Shown here: positions 29,378-39,093 of the stretch, piece by piece
Numbering within the stretch: the first letter of the stretch is position 1
Layout: the number at the start of each line of letters is the position of its first letter
Source of the DNA: Paenirhodobacter enshiensis
GTDB lineage: Bacteria > Pseudomonadota > Alphaproteobacteria > Rhodobacterales > Rhodobacteraceae
Length of the DNA stretch: 64,000 nucleotides
Assembly (NCBI RefSeq): GCF_000740785.1
Contig: NZ_JFZB01000003.1
Location: forward strand, 62,001-126,000
Reading direction: 5' to 3'
Position numbers and translations under genes: made by a program
Notes under the pieces: generated by a model
Told to the model about the DNA's origin: nothing
The model's input: the letters and a program-made list of their open reading frames with translations, nothing else
The model's database searches: none

Positions 29378-30301
29378 TTACTCTGCCGCGAGGATTTCGC
29401 GCGCGCGGTCGCTGTCGGCCTGCATCTGCGCGATCAGCGCCGGCAGCCCGTCGAAGCGCAGCTCGGGGCGCAGGTAGTCGATCAGCGCGACCGACAGGTG
29501 CTGGCCGTAAAGGTCGCCTTTGAAGTCGAAGATGAAGGTTTCGAGATTCGGGGCGTTCTCGCCGAACATCGGGCGCACGCCGAGGCTGGCGACACCGCCA
29601 TAGCTGCCGGCCTGCGGCCCGGTCAGCACATCGACGCGCACCGCATAGACGCCGAGCTTCGGCAGATGCAGGCCGCTCACCGACATGTTGGCGGTCGGAA
29701 AGCCCAGATCGCGGCCGCGCTTGTCGCCGTGCAGCACCGGCCCCTCGATGCGATGCGCATGGCCGAGCATCCGGGCCGCGTCGCGCGGACGGCCCTCGCT
29801 GAGCGCGCGGCGGATCGCGGTCGAGGACACCTCGACCCCCTCGAAGGCGACGAGGGGCGCGAGCGTGACGCCGAAGCCGAAACGCCCGCCAAGCTCGCGC
29901 AGGGTCTCGCCATTGCCCGAGCGTTTGTGCCCGAAGCAGAAATCCTGCCCCACGGTGACATGGCTGACGCCGAGGCCCTCGTGCAGGATCTCGCGGGCGA
30001 AGTCCTCGGCCGACATGCCGGCGAGGGCGAGGTCGAAGGGGAGTTCGAACAGCTTCTCGACGCCGAGCTTGTCAAGCCGGTTCGCCCGGGCTTCGGCGTT
30101 CATCAGCCGGAACGGGGTTTTCGAAGGCGAGAACAGCTCGCGCGGGTGGGGTTCGAAGGTGACGACGCCGAGGGGCCCGTGCTTGCGCGCCTCCTCGATG
30201 ATCGAGCGATGCCCGAGGTGAATTCCGTCGAAATTCCCCATCGCGACGGAGGCGCCGCGCGCCGATTGCGGCAGATCCTGCCACCGGGTGTATCGCTGCA
30301 T
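29378..30301 (-). CDS. ribF: Bifunctional riboflavin kinase / FAD synthetase
   Basis: RibF phosphorylates riboflavin to FMN and adenylates it to FAD. The 307-residue protein has the nucleotidyltransferase domain first, with MGNFDGIHLGHRSIIEEARK and VTVGQDFCFGHKRSGNGETLREL. The kinase domain follows from about residue 180, with GRDLGFPTANMSVSG and ETFIFDFKGDLYGQ. I start at the ATG at 30301, because GGAAGG is 9 bases upstream of it but only 3 from the alternative ATG at 30307. It is downstream of the HAD hydrolase gene, about 200 bases away, on the same strand. Confidence 0.96.
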   Translation of the reverse strand: MQRYTRWQDLPQSARGASVAMGNFDGIHLGHRSIIEEARKHGPLGVVTFEPHPRELFSPSKTPFRLMNAEARANRLDKLGVEKLFELPFDLALAGMSAEDFAREILHEGLGVSHVTVGQDFCFGHKRSGNGETLRELGGRFGFGVTLAPLVAFEGVEVSSTAIRRALSEGRPRDAARMLGHAHRIEGPVLHGDKRGRDLGFPTANMSVSGLHLPKLGVYAVRVDVLTGPQAGSYGGVASLGVRPMFGENAPNLETFIFDFKGDLYGQHLSVALIDYLRPELRFDGLPALIAQMQADSDRAREILAAE

Positions 30302-30501
30302 CGTCATCGCCTTCCGCTTCCGGGCGTTCCAGTATGTGTGCGCGCGCACACGGCCCCGCGTCCGTCTTGTCATCCCTTGCGCCCCCCGGGCCATCGCGGG
30401 CCGGAAAGCGTGCAGGTTTTTCCTATCGCGCAGCCGCCCCCGGGTTGCAAGGGTTCCGGGCTGTGCGCGCAGGCACAGCCCCCCGGGCGCGCCACGGGGG
30501 C

Positions 30502-31368
30502 TCAGCGCAGCCGGCCGATGGTGTAGCGCGGTGCGCGCTGGCGCGCCTGCAGCCAGTCGTCGAGGAGTGTCTGATCAGGCGCATCGCCGTCCGGACCGAA
30601 CTGCCCCGAGGCAAGACCGCCCGCGACGAAAAGCACGTCGAGCCCCTCGCCCTCGCCGCCCGCGACATCGGTGTTGATGCCGTCGCCGATCGCGAGGATC
30701 CGCGCCTCGCCGCCGCCGAGACGGCGCCTTGCGAGATCGTAGATCGGCGGATGCGGCTTGCCGAAATAGAACGCCTCGCCGCCCATGTCCTCATACAACG
30801 CGGCCAGAGCGCCGGCGCAGTAGATCCGCCGCTCGCCCATGTCGACGACGATGTCGGGGTTGGCACAAAGCATCTTCAGCCCGCGGCCCTTGGCGAGCAG
30901 GAACTTGCCGCGGTAATCTTCGGGGACTTCGGTCATCTCGTCGAACGGGCCGGTGCAGACGATGCCCTCGGCCTCCTCGAAGGCGACGCGCTCGATGTCG
31001 GCGCGGCCCTGCCAGTCCTCGGGGACCTCGGTGAAGAAGGCGTCGTCCTTCGACGGGCCGAGGTGCCAGACCTTGCGGCCGACGGCACCGGCGAACATCG
31101 CGTCCTGCGCCGCGTCGCCCGAGGTCACGATCAGGTCATAGGCGTCATGGGGCACCTTCATGCGGTCGAGCGAGGCCCGCACCTGCGCCTGAGGCCGCGG
31201 CGCGTTGGTCAGCAGAACGACCTTGCCGCCCGTGGCGCGGAAGGCGCGCAGGGCCGCCACCGCCTCGGGAAAGGCCGCGACGCCGTTATGCAGACAGCCC
31301 CACAGATCGCAGAACAGCGCGTCATAGGAAGCCGAAATCTCGGACAGGGATTGGATGATGCGGGTCAT
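30502..31368 (-). CDS. TIGR01459 family HAD-type hydrolase (NagD-like)
   Basis: A HAD-superfamily phosphatase of unknown substrate, conserved near ribF in Rhodobacteraceae, which could point to flavin-phosphate metabolism. The 288-residue protein has FCDLWGCLHNG (nucleophile Asp motif), VVLLTNAPRPQ (motif II), KPHPPIYDLARRRLG with the motif III lysine, and AIGDGINTDVAGGEGEGLDVLFVAGG (motif IV). There is no signal peptide. Confidence 0.9.
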   Translation of the reverse strand: MTRIIQSLSEISASYDALFCDLWGCLHNGVAAFPEAVAALRAFRATGGKVVLLTNAPRPQAQVRASLDRMKVPHDAYDLIVTSGDAAQDAMFAGAVGRKVWHLGPSKDDAFFTEVPEDWQGRADIERVAFEEAEGIVCTGPFDEMTEVPEDYRGKFLLAKGRGLKMLCANPDIVVDMGERRIYCAGALAALYEDMGGEAFYFGKPHPPIYDLARRRLGGGEARILAIGDGINTDVAGGEGEGLDVLFVAGGLASGQFGPDGDAPDQTLLDDWLQARQRAPRYTIGRLR

Positions 31369-31706
31369 GGTGCCTCCGGCCCCGGGGCGCGCGCGGGGAG
31401 GGAGGCCCCTTGCGCGGGTTCTTGTGCGGCCCGGTTATGGCACGATGGCGCGGAAAGGCAAACCGTCCGTCGGGGGTCTGCTCCGCGGAACAGCACAGGC
31501 AGGAGGGGGCTCTGCCCCGCAAATAAGTGAAAGGGAGGGGGCTCTGCCCCCTCGGGCCTCGCGGCCCTCACCCCCGGGATATTTTCGGCAAAGCGAAAGA
31601 GAACGCGGGGAGAAGACAGACAAACGGGCGGGGATGACCCCGCCCGGATGGGACTTTGCCTTGTGCCCGGCGCGCAGCGCGCGCGGAAGCGGTCAGAGGA
31701 AGCGGA
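31369..31706. other. 338-base gap between the HAD hydrolase and ppaC
   Basis: No supported gene. It holds copy G of the dispersed element (31536-31601) and a second, isolated outer hairpin at 31504-31518. The rest is unremarkable GC-rich sequence. Confidence 0.65.
31536..31601 (-). repeat. Dispersed 3'-end element, copy G (orientation exception)
   Basis: Outer hairpin GGGGGC-TCT-GCCCCC, inner stem GGGCC/GGCCC (5 bp, loop TCGC), then CACCCCCGGGATATTTTCGGCAAAGCG. Unlike the other copies, it does not face a stop codon: ppaC ends 105 bases to its right and would meet the AT-rich side first. Confidence 0.85.
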
Positions 31707-32627
31707 TCAGACCTTGAGGGCCGGGATGATCTGCTTCTTGCGCGACATGATGCCCGGCAGAACGACGGTATCGCCCTCGACGGTGCAGCCGAAGGAGGCC
31801 TCGGCGATGCGCTTGACCAGATCGTTCGGCACCAGCAGCGTCGCTTCCTCGTTCAGGATGTCGACGACGAAGAGCAGCACCTGATCGGCACCGTCTTCGG
31901 TGGCGACGCCCGGCATCGCGGCCATCAGGCTTGCCTTGCGGTCGAGGATCAGCTTCGGCGCGGTGGTCTCGAGGACCGAAACCCGCAGCTCGGTGCCGTC
32001 GACGGTGTATTCCTTCGAATCCATCCGCAGCAGCGCGGCATCGGAGAAGGCCGAGACATCGGATTTCGCCTCGAACATCGCCGCGGCGAGTTCCGGGATC
32101 GCGACGCCGAGATCGGCGGCCAGCGCCTGAGCCACGGCCTTGTCATGCTCGGTCGTGGTGGGCGAGCGGAATTCGAGCGTGTCGGAGAGGATGCACGACA
32201 GCATCGCGCCCCGGATCGCCTTCGGCGCCTTCGCGAGATCGGCACCGATCAGGTCGTGCATGATCGTCGCGGTGCAGGCGAGCGGACGGATGGTGATCTC
32301 GATCGGGCCCTTGGTCTCCAGCCCGCCGACCAGCTTGTGATGGTCGACGATGGCGAGGATGTCTGCCTTGTTGATGCCGTCGGGCAGCTCGGCCGGGTTG
32401 TTGGTGTCGACGATGACGACCTTTTCGCCCTCGATCACGCCGGGGATGATCTCCGGCTTCTCGAAGCCCCAGTGACGGAGCAGGAAGGCGGCTTCGGTGT
32501 TGGGTTCGCCGAGCAGCGCCGGAGTGGCGGGCGTGCCCTTCACCTCGGTCAGATACCAGGCCCAGATGATGGGCGAGAAGGTCGCGTCGGTGTCGGGCGA
32601 CTTGTGGCCGAAAACCTTGATGGTCAT
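31707..32627 (-). CDS. ppaC: Manganese-dependent inorganic pyrophosphatase (DHH family)
   Basis: A family II pyrophosphatase that hydrolyses diphosphate, pulling biosynthetic reactions. The 306-residue protein has the DHH motifs: FGHKSPDTDATFSPI near the start, VVIVDTNNPAELPDGI, AIVDHHKLVGG, and a C-terminal DHHA2 domain from about residue 195 with the DRKASLMAAMPG stretch. I start at the ATG at 32627; in-frame codons to 32684 add a basic lead. It stands alone in this gap-rich part of the window. Confidence 0.95.
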   Translation of the reverse strand: MTIKVFGHKSPDTDATFSPIIWAWYLTEVKGTPATPALLGEPNTEAAFLLRHWGFEKPEIIPGVIEGEKVVIVDTNNPAELPDGINKADILAIVDHHKLVGGLETKGPIEITIRPLACTATIMHDLIGADLAKAPKAIRGAMLSCILSDTLEFRSPTTTEHDKAVAQALAADLGVAIPELAAAMFEAKSDVSAFSDAALLRMDSKEYTVDGTELRVSVLETTAPKLILDRKASLMAAMPGVATEDGADQVLLFVVDILNEEATLLVPNDLVKRIAEASFGCTVEGDTVVLPGIMSRKKQIIPALKV

Positions 32628-32744
32628 GGGATACCTCGAAAACGATTTCGCGGGCGTTTTAGCCGGTCGGGGGGGCTTTGTCACGCCTTGCGGGACGCAC
32701 GCGCCAGTCGCCCCGAACGCCCTTCCGGCGCGGCGATCGGTCCT

Positions 32745-33734
32745 TCAGTCCTTGCGCGTGATCGTCCAGCCGTCGGCGCGCAGCAGTTCGAGCACGCCCT
32801 CCTTCCCCGACAGATGCAGCGCCCCCACCGCGACGACAACCGGCCCCTCGGCAGCGGCGGCCTCGATCACCGGGATCCAGGCGTGGTTGCGCCCGGCCGT
32901 CAGCACCGTGTCGGTCAGCTGCATCTGACGGTCGACCAGCTCCGGCGACTCGCCCGCCCGGGTGGCGAGCAGGCGCGACATCTCGAAGATCAGACGCGGC
33001 TTGCGCTCGAAATACAGGTCGCTCATCGTGGCCATCGCGGCGGGGGTCTCGTCCGCCTCGGCCGTCGCGGCGCGCAACAGGTCCAGACTGTCGGCGGGCG
33101 CGATCCGGTCGAACAGGGTGAAGACGGTGTTCCAGGGCTCGACCGCGCGGATCGGCAGGCCGCGCGCCTGAGCTGCCGCGATCAGCCCCATGTCCACGCC
33201 GCCCTTGCCCTGCGCCAGTTCGGGCGTGGCGCAGGTCGGAATCGCCAGCATCATCGCCAGAAGGGCAGGCTTCATCTTCGCCGCCACGACCGCCGGCAGA
33301 CCGTGCTCCTCCGCGACCTTGATCAGGCGCTGCCAATCGGCATCGGAAAGCTGTTCGGGCAGGGTCGGGCCGGAGGTGATGAAGGTCAGATCCGGGTCCG
33401 AACTCATTGCGTCCTTGAGGGTTTTCTGCTCCTCCGGGCCAGCCTCGACCAGCAGCGCCTTCGCCCCGTCGAGCGCCGGCGTCAGCGTGTCGAGAAACCC
33501 GGTCACCCGGTCGTCGGGCATGTGATAAGTTCCGATCAGGGTCAGCTGCTGCGCCCCCTTCGTAGCCCCGAACACCAGTCCCTCGGCCCAGGGGGCAGCG
33601 TTGGCATCGGCGGTCAGCCGGGCCTGCTGTTCAGGAGCGAGGGCATTGAAGAGATTGTCGCCGACGCAGACGGCACCGGCCGGCAGACCGAACCAGAGCA
33701 AAGAAATCAATGGGGCAATGAACGAACGCAACAT
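32745..33734 (-). CDS. TraB/GumN family protein
   Basis: The 329-residue product has a hydrophobic signal peptide (MLRSFIAPLISLLWFGLPAGAVC...), so it should be secreted or periplasmic. The TraB/GumN fold is seen in LTLIGTYHMPDDRV near residue 60 and in the C-terminal GPVVVAVGALHLSGKEGVLELL, which hold the two conserved GxxH-like motifs. Members are proposed proteases of the Tiki type, but few are tested. I use the ATG at 33734 that exposes the signal peptide; an in-frame extension to 33845 lacks one. It diverges from groESL. Confidence 0.9.
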   Translation of the reverse strand: MLRSFIAPLISLLWFGLPAGAVCVGDNLFNALAPEQQARLTADANAAPWAEGLVFGATKGAQQLTLIGTYHMPDDRVTGFLDTLTPALDGAKALLVEAGPEEQKTLKDAMSSDPDLTFITSGPTLPEQLSDADWQRLIKVAEEHGLPAVVAAKMKPALLAMMLAIPTCATPELAQGKGGVDMGLIAAAQARGLPIRAVEPWNTVFTLFDRIAPADSLDLLRAATAEADETPAAMATMSDLYFERKPRLIFEMSRLLATRAGESPELVDRQMQLTDTVLTAGRNHAWIPVIEAAAAEGPVVVAVGALHLSGKEGVLELLRADGWTITRKD

Positions 33735-33904
33735 GTCATGTCCTTGTCGGAAAAAGCGATCACCATGGCGACCGGACGGACCGCAGCCCGGGGGCGCGCG
33801 ACGGACCATGACATGCCCCCTCCGCCATGGCCAGCCCCGCCCCACCGCGGCACGTGGCGGAACAGCGACGATGACGGAGGGGCAAATTTTTCCGCCCCCC
33901 GGTG

Positions 33905-33933
33905 TTGACAGCCCCGGGGGGGCGTGACTAACT
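33905..33933 (+). promoter_or_regulatory. Candidate housekeeping promoter for groESL
   Basis: A perfect TTGACA at 33905 and CTAACT at 33928 are 17 bases apart. Initiation would fall near 33940, immediately before the CIRCE operator, the usual arrangement. Confidence 0.5.
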
Positions 33934-33942
33934 CCCTCGCCG

Positions 33943-33969
33943 TTAGCACTCGATAACGTTGAGTGCTAA
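33943..33969 (+). promoter_or_regulatory. CIRCE operator (HrcA site)
   Basis: TTAGCACTC and GAGTGCTAA separated by 9 bases match the CIRCE consensus exactly. It lies 36 bases before groES and should bring groESL under repression by HrcA, which is not encoded in this window. Confidence 0.97.
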
Positions 33970-34005
33970 ACCCATTCGAACCTGGAACCTTAGGGAGTAT
34001 CCCAG

Positions 34006-34293
34006 ATGGCATTCAAACCGCTTCATGACCGTGTGCTGGTCAAGCGCGTGCAGAGCGACGAAAAGACCAAGGGCGGCCTGATCATCCCGGATTCGGCCAA
34101 GGAAAAGCCGGCCGAGGGCGAGATCGTCGCGGTCGGCGAAGGCGCGCGCAAGGACTCGGGCGAGCTGATCGCTCCCTCGGTCAAGGTCGGCGATCGCGTC
34201 CTGTTCGGCAAGTGGTCGGGCACCGAAGTCACGCTGAACGGCGAAGAACTGCTGATCATGAAAGAATCCGACATCATGGGGATCATCGCGTAA
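34006..34293 (+). CDS. groES: Co-chaperonin GroES
   Basis: GroES caps the GroEL ring. The 95-residue protein has the standard start [13 protein letters not shown], a mobile-loop region [18 protein letters not shown]-like around residues 15-35 and the ending [14 protein letters not shown]. The leader includes AGGGAG about 10 bases before the ATG. groEL follows after 61 bases on the same transcript. Confidence 0.98.
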   Translation: MAFKPLHDRVLVKRVQSDEKTKGGLIIPDSAKEKPAEGEIVAVGEGARKDSGELIAPSVKVGDRVLFGKWSGTEVTLNGEELLIMKESDIMGIIA

Positions 34294-34324
34294 TTCGCCC
34301 CCGGCGATTCCCGCGTTCCCCTGA

Positions 34325-36001
<1,677 letters not shown>

Positions 36002-36025
36002 TCATCCCCGCCGGGAGTATCGGAA

Positions 36026-36050
36026 AGGGCGCCTTCGGGCGCCCTTTTTG
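36026..36050 (+). terminator. Rho-independent terminator after groEL
   Basis: GGGCGCC-TTCG-GGCGCCC with a stable UUCG tetraloop, followed by TTTTT, 25 bases past the groEL stop. Confidence 0.95.
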
Positions 36051-36146
36051 TTTCGGGCGCCCCCTCCTATCCTCTCTTGTGATCGGTCGTCGCGCGCCGC
36101 TAACCTGACGGAGCGCCGCCACGCGCGCACCCTCCCGGAGCCCCCG

Positions 36147-37088
36147 ATGCAGACCCCCCGTCGTTTTCTTCCATCGCTGTCGCTGCTGCAGGCGTTCGAG
36201 GCGGCGGCCCGGCTGCAATCCGTCACCGCCGCCGCACAGGAGCTGTCGCTGACCCAAAGCGCGGTGTCGCGCCAGATCCGCGCTCTGGAAACGCAATTGG
36301 GAACGGCGCTGTTTCACCGCGAGAAGCAGACGATCCGACTGACCTCGGGAGGGGCCTGCTATGCGCGTGAGGTGCGCGACGCGCTGCGCAAGATCTCGCA
36401 GGCGTCGATGAACCTGCGGGCCAATCCGGGCGGCGGCACGCTGTCGCTGGCGATCCTGCCGACGTTCGGCACGCGCTGGCTGGCGCCGCGGCTGCCGCGG
36501 TTTCTGGCGGATAATCCGGGGATCACGCTGAATCTGGCGACGCGGCTGGCGCCGTTCGACTTCGCCACGGAAGCGGTCGATGCCGCGATTAACTTCGGCC
36601 TTCCCGGCGACTGGCCCGGCGTCGAAAGCCTCCGGCTGATGGGAGAACAGGTCGTGCCGGCCTGCGCACCCGCGCTGCGCGAGCGGCTCGGCTTCGCCAC
36701 GGCCGCCGATCTGCGCGGCGCGCCGCTGCTGCATCTGACGTCACGCCCCGACGCGTGGGAGCGGTATTTCCTGCATCACGGGGTCGATGCCGAAAACGTT
36801 TACGGGATGCTGTTCGACCAGTTCGCCACCGCGGCACAGGCGGCGGTGGCGGGCCTCGGCGTCGCGCTCCTGCCCAGCTTCCTGATCGGGGACGAGCTCG
36901 CCTCAGGGCAGCTGGTGCGCGCCCTCGATCTGCCGATGCGCCCGACCGAGGCCTACCGGCTGAGCTGGCCGAAAGAGCGCGAAGACTACCCGCCGCTCGC
37001 CCGGTTCCGCAGCTGGCTGAGCGCCGAGACCAGAATCTTCGAAGCCGGCGAACCTGAAATCGCCACGTCCCGGAAGACCGACGGCTGA
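36147..37088 (+). CDS. LysR-family transcriptional regulator (GcvA-like)
   Basis: The 313-residue protein has the LysR winged helix (about 8-68; SLLQAFEAAARLQSVTAAAQELSLTQSAVSRQIRALE) and a substrate-binding domain beginning near 95 (LSLAILPTFGTRWLAPRLPRFL), closest to the GcvA subgroup. I use the ATG at 36147. It converges with an FAD oxidoreductase gene, separated by only 7 bases. Its target is more often the divergent neighbour in this family, and here there is none, so the regulon cannot be guessed. Confidence 0.9.
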   Translation: MQTPRRFLPSLSLLQAFEAAARLQSVTAAAQELSLTQSAVSRQIRALETQLGTALFHREKQTIRLTSGGACYAREVRDALRKISQASMNLRANPGGGTLSLAILPTFGTRWLAPRLPRFLADNPGITLNLATRLAPFDFATEAVDAAINFGLPGDWPGVESLRLMGEQVVPACAPALRERLGFATAADLRGAPLLHLTSRPDAWERYFLHHGVDAENVYGMLFDQFATAAQAAVAGLGVALLPSFLIGDELASGQLVRALDLPMRPTEAYRLSWPKEREDYPPLARFRSWLSAETRIFEAGEPEIATSRKTDG

Positions 37089-37095
37089 TCGCGGT

Positions 37096-38301
37096 TCAGA
37101 CAATCGCCTGTTCGAGGAAGGGCTTGTTTTCGGCGATGCGCTCATAGCGCATGTCGCTCAGATCGAGGCTGCGATAGCCCCCGTAGACGATCAGCTCCAT
37201 CACCGCGCGTCCGACCGCCGGCCCCTGCTGCAACCCGTGCCCCGAGAACCCGTTCTGGAATACGAAATTCGTCACCTCGGGATGACGACCGACAATGCCG
37301 TTCTGATCGAAGGTGTTGTAATCGTAATGACCCGCCCAATAGCGAACGACCTTCAGCGCCTCGAAATTCGGCGAGCGCTCGGCCAGCGCCGGCCAGCACT
37401 GCTCCTCCCATTCGGTATAGCCGGGTTCGAAATCGTCATAGGCGGGCGTGACATCCGGATCGGGCACGCCGCCGACCAGGTGATAGCGGCCCTCGGGCCG
37501 GGTCCAGACCCCGCTCGGATCGACCATCAGAGGCAGGCGGCCATCGTTCACCCGCGCGGTGCCCTCGGGGCTGTCGGCGGAATCGAAGACGAAGATGGTG
37601 CGCTTGCGCGGTTCGACCGGCAGCTCGATCCCGGCCATCGCCGCCACCTTGCCGCCGCGCGGCCCGGCGGCATTGACGACGGTGCCGGCACCGACCTTGG
37701 CGCCCGATTTCAGCGTGACACCGGTGACGCGGTTTCCCTCGCGCGCGATGCCGACCACCTCGTCTGCGATGAAATCGACGCCAAGCGCCTTCGCCTTGTT
37801 GCGCGCCCCCATCATCAGGCCGGTGTTGTCGAACCATCCCTCGCCCTTCAACCCGTAGGAGGCGAGCAGGATGTCGTCGGTATTGAGATGCGGGAAGGCC
37901 CATTTCAGCTTGTCGGCGTCCCACAGCTCGACCTCGGCGCCGGCGGCGCGCTGGACGGCGTGGTTCTCGCGCAGGATGCGGACCTGCTCGTCGGTATTCG
38001 CGAGGAACAGATAACCGCCCGGATGATAGCCAAGGCCGGGCCGGTCGCCATCGACCTCCATCAGATCGGGGAAGGCCTGAATGAACTCCAGGCCGAACTG
38101 CCCGATCCTGACATTCGCGGTGTTCGAGAACTGCACCCGGATCCCCGAGGCCGACAGCGCGGTCGAGGCGGTCGCGTAGCTCGGATCGCGTTCGACGACC
38201 AGAACCGAACCGTCGAAATCCGGGTTGGTCGCCAGCCAGAACGCCGTCGACGCCCCCATCACCGCACCGCCCACGATCACGACATCGTAACAATCGCGCA
38301 T
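37096..38301 (-). CDS. FAD-dependent oxidoreductase (DAO family)
   Basis: A 401-residue member of the D-amino-acid/sarcosine-oxidase-type family. It opens CYDVVIVGGAVMGASTAFWLA, the FAD Rossmann motif, then LVVERDPSYATASTALSASGIRVQFSN. Mid-protein are TVVNAAGPRGGKVAAMAGIELPVEPRKRTIFVF and GVWTRPEGRYHLVGGVPD; NGFSGHGLQQGPAVGRAVMELI closes the FAD domain. The substrate, probably a secondary or N-methyl amine or amino acid, is not defined. There is no signal peptide. AGGGA precedes the ATG. The 245 bases before it, toward the NUDIX gene, hold no gene. Confidence 0.9.
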   Translation of the reverse strand: MRDCYDVVIVGGAVMGASTAFWLATNPDFDGSVLVVERDPSYATASTALSASGIRVQFSNTANVRIGQFGLEFIQAFPDLMEVDGDRPGLGYHPGGYLFLANTDEQVRILRENHAVQRAAGAEVELWDADKLKWAFPHLNTDDILLASYGLKGEGWFDNTGLMMGARNKAKALGVDFIADEVVGIAREGNRVTGVTLKSGAKVGAGTVVNAAGPRGGKVAAMAGIELPVEPRKRTIFVFDSADSPEGTARVNDGRLPLMVDPSGVWTRPEGRYHLVGGVPDPDVTPAYDDFEPGYTEWEEQCWPALAERSPNFEALKVVRYWAGHYDYNTFDQNGIVGRHPEVTNFVFQNGFSGHGLQQGPAVGRAVMELIVYGGYRSLDLSDMRYERIAENKPFLEQAIV

Positions 38302-38546
38302 CTGTCCCTGTCCCGTTCTTCCGGCACACTTCCGGCCGGCTGTTTCGTTGCCTCAATCTGCGGCGGTTTCGCGTCCCGGGGCCAATTCGGAATGCGCGAG
38401 GGGTCATTCTGCTGTGGAATGACCCCGCGGCACCGTGCCGGCACGCGCGGGGAAAGGAAACGTTAACCAGCCATTCAGGGCCTGCGGATATTCAAGGTAG
38501 ATGGACGGGGCGGTTGCTGCTATGTCGCCCACAACCGGAGGGAACG

Positions 38547-39068
38547 ATGCTGCGCAAGATCTGGACCGAATTCATCCTGCTGCTTCTGCGCCGCCCCGCC
38601 CGCTATCAGGTGGCGGCGCTGTGCTGGCGTCCGGCCGGGGCGCCAGAGGGCGCCTCCGGGACCGATGCCCCCCGAACCGACGAAATCGAGGTGCTGGTGG
38701 TGTCCTCGCTGACCACGCACCGCTGGATCCTGCCCAAGGGCTGGCCGAAGGACGGGCGCAGCGGCGCCGAAACCGCGCTGGAAGAGGCCTGGGAAGAGGC
38801 CGGCATCCGCATCATCGGCGAGCCCCCGGTGCATATCGGCCGCTACGCCTATCACAAGCGGCTGCGCGGAGACGTGCCCGTGCGCACGCTGGTCGATGTC
38901 TTTGCGGTGCGCATCCGCGGGCTGCTCGACCATTACCCCGAGGAAGGCCGGCGCGAACGGGTCTGGCTGTCGCCCGCCGAAGCCGCCGATCGCGTTCAGG
39001 AACCCGAGCTGAAAGCACTGCTGCGCGACTGCGCCCGGCGGATCAGCGCCGCGGCCGCGCAGGCCTGA
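38547..39068 (+). CDS. NUDIX hydrolase
   Basis: A 173-residue protein with the Nudix box GWPKDGRSGAETALEEAWEEAGI, in which the Mg-binding EEAWEE glutamates are intact, preceded by THRWILPKGWP. Human DIPP-like members cleave diphosphoinositol or Ap-n-A compounds, and bacterial members vary. A GAGGGAAC site precedes the ATG at 38547. It lies 25 bases before the phosphate transporter gene, so co-transcription, and perhaps a link to phosphate/polyphosphate metabolism, is plausible. Confidence 0.9.
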   Translation: MLRKIWTEFILLLLRRPARYQVAALCWRPAGAPEGASGTDAPRTDEIEVLVVSSLTTHRWILPKGWPKDGRSGAETALEEAWEEAGIRIIGEPPVHIGRYAYHKRLRGDVPVRTLVDVFAVRIRGLLDHYPEEGRRERVWLSPAEAADRVQEPELKALLRDCARRISAAAAQA

Positions 39069-39093
39069 ACCGGGACATCAGGAAGAGACGCAC

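Noticed and set aside
31504-31518. A twelfth full copy of the dispersed element
   Set aside because: Only the outer hairpin is present; the arm and inner hairpin are missing.
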